This document shows, piece after piece, positions 6,393 to 10,889 of a DNA stretch of 10,889 nt. The notes under the pieces were generated by a model. That model saw nothing but the letters and a program-made list of their open reading frames with translations, did no database searches and had not been told where the DNA came from. Positions within the stretch are counted from its first letter, which is position 1; the number at the start of each line of letters is the position of its first letter. The stretch is from Pseudomonadota bacterium (GTDB lineage: Bacteria > Desulfobacterota > Desulfobulbia > Desulfobulbales > SURF-16): positions 1 to 10,889 of the forward strand of contig JAUVQZ010000086.1 in the NCBI GenBank assembly GCA_030597865.1, in the 5' to 3' direction. Made by a program: the position numbers and the translations under genes.

Positions 6393-6881
6393 ATGAACAT
6401 CGCAGAAATCAAGACAAGGGCAAAGGGGCTAGGGCTACAAATCGGCAGGATGCGCAAGGCCGATCTCATCCGCACCATCCAAACCAAGGAGGGCAACTTC
6501 CCCTGCTTTGAAACAGCCAAGGACTACTGCAGTCAAAAGGCCTGCTGCTGGCGGCAGGCCTGCCTGCCCTCTAAGAAATCATTGAAAGACTGGGAGAAGA
6601 AAAAAAAGGCCTACACCAAGAAACTAACGGCTGGCCTGAAGGATCTCAAAAAACAACTCACTGATCTGGAGAAAAAGGCGCAGAAGCTGGTGGGTAAGGG
6701 CAAGAAAGAGGCCCAGGACGACCTTAACAGGCTTGAAAAAATGATGGCAACGTTCACCAAGAAGAGACAAAGGCTTGGTGCTGCCAGTGAAGATGCCTGG
6801 AAAATCACCAAGAAGGGCCTTGACGATGCATGGAATGATCTAAGCAAGGCCTTTAAGAAGGCTGCCAAGAAATTCAAATAG
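6393..6881 (+). CDS. SAP-domain protein with Cys cluster and Lys-rich coiled coil
   Basis: I start the gene at the ATG at 6393 (162 aa), with GGAG at 6380-6383 as ribosome site and the SAP motif beginning at residue 2. Residues 2-35 (IAEIKTRAKGLGLQ...KADLIRTIQ) form a SAP-like helix-turn-helix-extended motif, a fold that in other proteins binds DNA or RNA. Five cysteines follow in residues 38-57 (C38, C46, C51, C52, C57) in an FPCFETAKDYCSQKACCW-type segment that could bind metal or form disulfides. Residues 63-128 are a Lys/Glu/Leu heptad-like coiled coil, and the last 30 residues are a basic amphipathic helix ending AFKKAAKKFK. I recall this N-terminal module (SAP plus Cys segment) in deltaproteobacterial small proteins of unknown function. 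A nucleic-acid or nucleoid-associated role is a guess from the basic charge. Confidence 0.8.
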   Translation: MNIAEIKTRAKGLGLQIGRMRKADLIRTIQTKEGNFPCFETAKDYCSQKACCWRQACLPSKKSLKDWEKKKKAYTKKLTAGLKDLKKQLTDLEKKAQKLVGKGKKEAQDDLNRLEKMMATFTKKRQRLGAASEDAWKITKKGLDDAWNDLSKAFKKAAKKFK

Positions 6882-6890
6882 ACAGCGAGG

Positions 6891-6928
6891 TGATCCCCCG
6901 CGCCAGCGGATGCTGGCGTGGATGATCA
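6891..6928. terminator. Strong hairpin between convergent genes
   Basis: A 10-bp stem (6898-6907 with 6912-6921, one G-U pair) closes on a GGAT tetraloop. A further 5-bp stem, TGATC (6891-6895) with GATCA (6924-6928), extends it across a 2x2 internal loop. It sits in the 87-bp gap between the SAP gene stop and the ABC-F stop, where a shared bidirectional terminator is expected. No U-run follows on either strand, so it may work as an mRNA 3' barrier instead. Confidence 0.55.
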
Positions 6929-6968
6929 TGACCTGTATTCACAACATGAAAATCCCACAGTACACCTT

Positions 6969-8585
6969 CTACGATAATTCCACCCGTAACTGCGCCACCT
7001 TCTCATCGGCCAGATAATCGTCAAAGGGCATCATCCGGTCGATGATGCCGCCGGGCAGGATCTCGACAATGCGATTGGCAATGGAGGAGACGAACTGGCG
7101 ATCGTGGGAGGAAAAAAGCACCACCTCCGGGAAGCCCACCAAGGCATTATTAAGGGCGGTGATCGACTCCAGATCAAGATGGTTAGTTGGTTCATCGAGG
7201 ATCAGGGCATTGGCCTCCGAGAGCATCATCCGCGACAACATGCAGCGGACCTTCTCACCACCGGAGAGTACCGAGGTCTTCTTTAAGGCCTCTTCGCCGG
7301 AAAAGAGCATCTTGCCCAAGAAACCGCGGGCAAAGCTCTCTCCCTCGGTGACCGGCGTAAAGCGTCCCAGCCACTCAACCAGGCTGGAGTTGTCTTGAAA
7401 GAAGGCGCTGTTCTCCTTGGGAAAATAGGCATTGGACATGGTCACCCCCCAACGGAAGCTGCCGCTATCCGGCCCCATCTCACCGGCCAGGATGGAAAAA
7501 AGGGTGGATTTGGCCAGGCTGTTGGTGCTGCCGACAAAGGCGATCTTCTCGCCCTTATTCACCGTCAAGCTGAAATTCTCAAGAATGGCTACCCCATCCA
7601 CCTCTTTACACAGATCCTGAATCTCCAGAATATTATCGCCGCAGGGCCGGCCGGCCTTAAAGTTGATAAAGGGGTACTTGCGCGAGGAGACCGGCATATC
7701 CTCCAGGGTGAGTTTATCCAGCAGCTTTTTCCTTGAGGTGGCCTGCTTGGCCTTGGAGGCATTGGATGAGAAGCGCTGGATAAAATCCGAGAGTTCCTTG
7801 GCCTTGGCCGACACCTTCTTATTCTCGTTCTGTTTCTGCTTGAGGGCCAGCTGGCTGGCCTCGTACCAAAAATCGTAATTACCGACATAGACAGTGACCC
7901 GACCAAAATCGATATCCGCCATATGGGTGCATACCTGATTCAGGAAATGACGATCATGGGAGACGATGAGCACCGTGTTGGTGAAACGCTCAAGGAAATG
8001 CTCCAGCCAGGCAATGGAATCGATATCCAGGTTGTTGGTGGGCTCATCGAGAAGCAGGATATCAGGGTTGCCGAACAGGGCCTGGGCCAGGAGCACCCTG
8101 ACCTTCTCACCACCCTCCAGATCCTTCATCTTTTTATGGTGGAGCGCCTCACCAATACCGAGTCCGGCAAGCAGGGTGCCCGCCTCAGGTTCGGCCTCAT
8201 AGCCATTCATCTCACCAAACTCGGCCTCCAACTCGCCACTGCGGATGCCATCCTCGTCAGTAAAATCGGTCTTGGCATAGATAACCTCACGCTCGGCCAT
8301 GATCTCATAGAGGCGGGCATGGCCCATGATCACCGTATGGAGAACCGTCTCCTCATCAAAGGCAAAATGGTCCTGACGCAGCATGGCCAGGCGCTGCCTT
8401 GAGCCAAGGGAAACCTCACCATGATCCGCTTCAATATCGCCAGCCAAAATCTTCAGAAAGGTGGACTTTCCAGCGCCATTGGCGCCAATCAGGCCATAGC
8501 AGTTACCAGGGGTAAACTTAATATTTACGTCTTTAAAGATGACCCTCTTACCGTAGGAGAGGGCGATATTGGCGGCATTTATCAT
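6969..8585 (-). CDS. ABC-F family ATPase, YbiT-like
   Basis: This 538-aa protein has two ABC ATPase domains joined by a Lys-rich linker and no membrane segments, as in ABC-F translation factors acting at the ribosomal E-site. Domain 1 has Walker A GANGAGKST (34-42), signature LEGGE (156-160), Walker B LLLDEP (177-182, Glu181) and switch His210. The linker is about 245-300. Domain 2 has an altered Walker A, VGSTNSLAKST (351-361), intact signature LSGGE (440-444), LILDEP (461-466, Glu465) and His494. The length (E. coli YbiT is about 530 aa) and the LLAQALFGNPDILLLDEPTNNLD block favour the YbiT subgroup over EttA, Uup or a resistance-type protein. The ATG at 8585 has only a weak GGAA site. An intrinsic terminator lies 51 bp upstream in the same orientation, suggesting leader control. 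Confidence 0.92.
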   Translation of the reverse strand: MINAANIALSYGKRVIFKDVNIKFTPGNCYGLIGANGAGKSTFLKILAGDIEADHGEVSLGSRQRLAMLRQDHFAFDEETVLHTVIMGHARLYEIMAEREVIYAKTDFTDEDGIRSGELEAEFGEMNGYEAEPEAGTLLAGLGIGEALHHKKMKDLEGGEKVRVLLAQALFGNPDILLLDEPTNNLDIDSIAWLEHFLERFTNTVLIVSHDRHFLNQVCTHMADIDFGRVTVYVGNYDFWYEASQLALKQKQNENKKVSAKAKELSDFIQRFSSNASKAKQATSRKKLLDKLTLEDMPVSSRKYPFINFKAGRPCGDNILEIQDLCKEVDGVAILENFSLTVNKGEKIAFVGSTNSLAKSTLFSILAGEMGPDSGSFRWGVTMSNAYFPKENSAFFQDNSSLVEWLGRFTPVTEGESFARGFLGKMLFSGEEALKKTSVLSGGEKVRCMLSRMMLSEANALILDEPTNHLDLESITALNNALVGFPEVVLFSSHDRQFVSSIANRIVEILPGGIIDRMMPFDDYLADEKVAQLRVELS

Positions 8586-8635
8586 GATGGTTCCGTTTTA
8601 TTTTTATCAGGCCAGCCCGGGCAACCGGTATTTGC

Positions 8636-8664
8636 AAACAAAAAACCACAGGGTGTACCTGTGG
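8636..8664 (-). terminator. Intrinsic terminator in the ABC-F upstream leader (possible attenuator)
   Basis: CCACAGG (8646-8652) and CCTGTGG (8658-8664) form a perfect 7-bp stem with a 5-nt loop. Read on the minus strand, the stem runs straight into TTTTTTGTTT (8645-8636), the classical U-tract. Nothing suitable follows on the plus strand, so it acts on minus-strand transcripts. It ends 51 bp before the ABC-F ATG, and no gene lies upstream on that strand inside the 277 bp to the OmpA gene. It is therefore either an attenuator or the end of an unseen small RNA. Confidence 0.7.
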
Positions 8665-8930
8665 CTGCGATGCTGCCTTTCTATAGCATTATTGACGGCC
8701 TGGCGGCAACGACTTTCAGCAGCCAATTTTAGCTTCCCCAATAACAGCAACTAGTTACCAGAGGGCTTATCATAATATTAGAGGCGCCCCCACTTCGTAT
8801 GGGACTACTTCTCTCCTCCAGTCTTGCAATCAAGGCAGGAACGTCGTATTTTTAAGAGTAGAGTCGTATGGAAAACTATGCATTTGTTTTAGCTGTTAAT
8901 TTTATTACGAGACAAATAACATCTCTCATA

Positions 8931-8935
8931 AGGGG
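8931..8935 (+). promoter_or_regulatory. Ribosome binding site of the OmpA-family lipoprotein
   Basis: AGGGG lies 6 nt before the ATG at 8942 and fixes the start at the lipoprotein signal peptide. Confidence 0.7.
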
Positions 8936-8941
8936 AATAAG

Positions 8942-9592
8942 ATGAAAAAGATCATACTGTTATGCTGTGTCAGCATCATGTTCTTGTCAGGCTGTGCGCC
9001 GCAGACCAAAACCCAGGCCGGCGGTATGTATGGCGCGGCAGGTGGCGCTGCCGTGGGCGCGATTCTCGGCCAGGCCATCGGCCGGGACACCGAAGGGACA
9101 TTGTATGGCGCCGCCATTGGCGCGGCCCTGGGCGGTCTTTCCGGGGCAGGCGTTGGTCATATGATGGACCAGCAGGAACAACAGATGCGTCAGGCCTTGG
9201 CGGCCTCTGAGGCTGCCGCCGTCCGTCGCGAAGGCAATCTTCTGGCAATCACCCTCAAAGGCGATGTCACCTTTGACACCAACTCTTCAACGGTCAATCC
9301 TGGACTGTATACGGAAATTGACCGGATCTCTTCCGTGCTGATCCAGTACCCGCAGACCGTCATTCGCGTTGAGGGGCATACCGACAGCACAGGCTCGGAA
9401 GGATATAATATGGATCTGTCCCAGCGTCGCGCCAGGGCAGTCAAGGGTTTATTCATCCAACGCGGTGTTAGCGACTCTCGCATTAAATCCGTCGGCCTTG
9501 GGGAATCCATGCCGGTGGCCACGAATGCAACCGAGGCTGGACGCCAGATGAACAGACGTGTTGAAATAAAGATTGCTCCCTCGGAGTATTAA
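8942..9592 (+). CDS. OmpA-family lipoprotein with glycine-zipper region (YiaD-like)
   Basis: The 216-aa protein is an outer-membrane-type lipoprotein that should anchor to peptidoglycan. A signal peptide ends in lipobox LSGC with Cys18; Ala at +2 does not retain it in the inner membrane. Residues 27-72 form a glycine-zipper segment with repeated GAAGGAAVGAILG-like motifs, as in Gly-zipper/YMGG proteins. A short Gln-rich helix follows (76-92). The OmpA C-terminal domain spans about 100-212, with GDVTFDTNSS (107-116), EGHTDSTGSEGYNMDLSQRR (144-163) and NRRVEI (204-209). Asp148 and Arg163 sit at the spacing of the diaminopimelate-binding pair of E. coli OmpA. The architecture matches YiaD-type proteins. 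It is a single-gene unit, divergent from the ABC-F gene and convergent with the diguanylate cyclase. Confidence 0.93.
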   Translation: MKKIILLCCVSIMFLSGCAPQTKTQAGGMYGAAGGAAVGAILGQAIGRDTEGTLYGAAIGAALGGLSGAGVGHMMDQQEQQMRQALAASEAAAVRREGNLLAITLKGDVTFDTNSSTVNPGLYTEIDRISSVLIQYPQTVIRVEGHTDSTGSEGYNMDLSQRRARAVKGLFIQRGVSDSRIKSVGLGESMPVATNATEAGRQMNRRVEIKIAPSEY

Positions 9593-9760
9593 TGGCTGGC
9601 CCGGCAAGGGTATGGCGCCATCTTGATTTGGCCCAGGCTGGAGAAGACACATCCGTTATCCAGGCGCCATGCTGACTAAAGGGAAAGCTATGGCAGCCCC
9701 TATTCCCCTGCCTGCACCGGCGCGCAATAACCACATTGCCAATAATGCCATATTTCACCA
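9593..9760. other. Convergent intergenic region with palindromes
   Basis: No gene is supported in these 168 bp between the OmpA-family and diguanylate cyclase stops. ATGGCGCCAT (9612-9621) is a perfect 10-bp palindrome, and GGCGCCAT recurs at 9663-9670. Between them CTGGA (9639-9643) can pair with TCCAG. No U-run marks a standard terminator. Confidence 0.5.
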
Positions 9761-10759
9761 CTACCCCCTGGTCTGATTACGACCGCCCTGTTTGGCCTCG
9801 TAAAGCAGGGCGTCAGCCCGAACAATGAGATCTGAGGTGGTTTCATCCTTCTGCCACATGACCACCCCGACACTGATTGTCACCGTTATGGGATGTTTCC
9901 AGATCAGCGCTTCCATGGCCAGCCGGACACGTTCGGCAATACCCATGGCCTCGGCCAGGTCAGTTTCCGGCATCACTACCAGAAACTCCTCCCCGCCATA
10001 ACGTCCGGCAATATCCACGGCCCTGATCTCCTCGCGCAGGGTGGTGGAGATCTGTTCCAGCACCTCATCGCCAAAGGGATGGCCGTAGGTATCATTCACC
10101 TTTTTGAAAAAATCGATATCAAACATCATCATAGACAGATCACGCTGATAGCGATCCGAGGCGCTCACATGCTCGTGGAGCCTTTCAATGATATGACGAG
10201 GATTGTAGAGATGGGTGAGGCTATCGGTGACAGAAATCTCCTGCAGGCGTAAATTTTTGACCTTCAACTCGTCATTCAAGCGCTGCAGCCTGTTATTGGC
10301 CTCATTGAGCGCCCCTTCGGCCATGATACGTTCAGTAATATTGTTGAGAATAATTGCCGCACCAACAACAGTATCAAACTCTTTTAAAGGGGTGACCATA
10401 TACTCCACGGTGAAGGAGGCGCTGGCCTTGCCCATGACCTCCTCGACACCGCAGAGCACACCGCCTTCGCTGATAGATTGCACCAGGGAGCCATTGCTTT
10501 GCAAAATAGGGAGTGTGTTGCCATCAGCACACACAATGACGGATTGCAGCTCGCAGCCCAGACAATCACCGCCCCAGGCTAACATGCAGCAGGCCGCAGG
10601 ATTGGCAAAGGTGATGGCCCCATCACAATCCACAACAATCACCCCATCATTGAGGCCGTCTAAAATCAGCCGTAACCGGTCACGCTCATGACCGAGGCGC
10701 TCTAGGATATCACCCCTGTTGAGATCAACTTCACTATTGTTTTGCTTTTTGGCACCCAT
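9761..10759 (-). CDS. PAS-GGDEF diguanylate cyclase
   Basis: The protein makes c-di-GMP from two GTP. From the ATG at 10759 it has 332 aa: a short hydrophilic N-terminus, a PAS sensor (about 25-143), a coiled linker (144-174) and a GGDEF domain (175-330). The catalytic parts are intact: FDIDFFKKVND with metal-binding Asp214, and GGEEF at 255-259. The inhibitory I-site RAVD (246-249) lies five residues before GGEEF, so product feedback is expected. No EAL domain is present. The PAS domain is unusually rich in cysteine (C45, C57, C58, C66, C69, C77, C103). I chose this start because AAGGGG lies 6 nt upstream. The frame is, however, open through a TTG at 10834 to the window edge, with a hydrophobic stretch that might be a membrane segment, so the true N-terminus may lie further upstream. 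Confidence 0.88.
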   Translation of the reverse strand: MGAKKQNNSEVDLNRGDILERLGHERDRLRLILDGLNDGVIVVDCDGAITFANPAACCMLAWGGDCLGCELQSVIVCADGNTLPILQSNGSLVQSISEGGVLCGVEEVMGKASASFTVEYMVTPLKEFDTVVGAAIILNNITERIMAEGALNEANNRLQRLNDELKVKNLRLQEISVTDSLTHLYNPRHIIERLHEHVSASDRYQRDLSMMMFDIDFFKKVNDTYGHPFGDEVLEQISTTLREEIRAVDIAGRYGGEEFLVVMPETDLAEAMGIAERVRLAMEALIWKHPITVTISVGVVMWQKDETTSDLIVRADALLYEAKQGGRNQTRG

Positions 10760-10889
10760 CGCCATCCCCTTGACCACCGGTAAAACGCAAAGAACGTGCA
10801 CCGCCCCCACCAAGAATAACTGAATCCTAGGCAATAATGATTCATTGTCCGCATTCTCTACATTCTTGTCAAACGGTTGCCCGTTGTCC

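Larger units (their letters stand above)
8586..8941. other. Divergent intergenic region between the ABC-F and OmpA-family genes
   Basis: These 356 bp must hold the promoters of both flanking genes. The ABC-F-proximal part carries a minus-strand intrinsic terminator (8636-8664) and a short possible leader frame (8607-8726). The middle is A/T-rich with three TCGTAT copies (8795, 8844, 8864). The OmpA end has a good ribosome site. I found no consensus -35/-10 pair that I trust on either strand. Confidence 0.6.

Noticed and set aside
7923..8402. Plus-strand open frame of 159 codons within the ABC-F gene
   Set aside because: It is antisense to well-conserved ABC-F sequence; there is no ribosome site or motif.
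8665..8941. A known small RNA (6S, tmRNA or similar) on the minus strand ending at the terminator
   Set aside because: I looked for recognisable conserved elements and saw none, and no clear promoter; it remains only a general possibility.

Overview
The window looks like an ordinary chromosomal segment of a Gram-negative, LPS-bearing bacterium. My best guess is a deltaproteobacterium-type sulfate reducer of the Desulfobulbales (Desulfobacterota). This rests on KDO activation (KdsB), two outer-membrane-type lipoproteins, moderate GC, and a SAP-domain/Cys/coiled-coil protein and a 188-aa protein that I associate with that group. It is inference from protein resemblance, not a database match. 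I see no tRNA, rRNA, CRISPR array, transposase, phage gene or recombination site.

Layout. Positions 1-1847 (minus) hold a long YvcK/CofD-type protein whose 3' end lies outside the window. Positions 1848-2171 are non-coding and rich in small repeats: nested inverted repeats, a CACAGAG-type element and two tandem 36-bp hairpin units. Next comes a minus-strand pair, kdsB (3154-3921) followed by malate dehydrogenase mdh (2172-3098). A 109-bp divergent gap separates kdsB from rsmJ (4031-4810, plus), a 16S rRNA methyltransferase, followed by a rhodanese-domain lipoprotein (4853-5314, plus). Converging on these is an unrecognised 188-aa protein (5514-6080, minus). It diverges across a 312-bp gap from a SAP-domain/coiled-coil protein (6393-6881, plus). 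A strong hairpin separates that gene from a convergent YbiT-type ABC-F ATPase (6969-8585, minus). A 356-bp divergent intergenic region carries an intrinsic terminator upstream of the ABC-F gene; beyond it lies an OmpA-family lipoprotein (8942-9592, plus). The window ends with a PAS-GGDEF diguanylate cyclase (9761-10759 or longer, minus).

How the genes relate. Most are single housekeeping units rather than one pathway. Mdh (central carbon), KdsB (LPS inner core), the YvcK-like protein (in other bacteria linked to envelope and carbon balance), the OmpA lipoprotein and the rhodanese lipoprotein give a loose envelope/central-metabolism theme. RsmJ and the ABC-F protein act on the ribosome. The diguanylate cyclase is a free-standing c-di-GMP signalling gene.

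I find no convincing new multi-gene system. The points most worth following are: a possible attenuator in the ABC-F leader; an altered second P-loop in that ABC-F protein; a cysteine-rich PAS domain in the diguanylate cyclase; the unusual size of the YvcK-like protein; and the two poorly understood small proteins around 5.5-6.9 kb.
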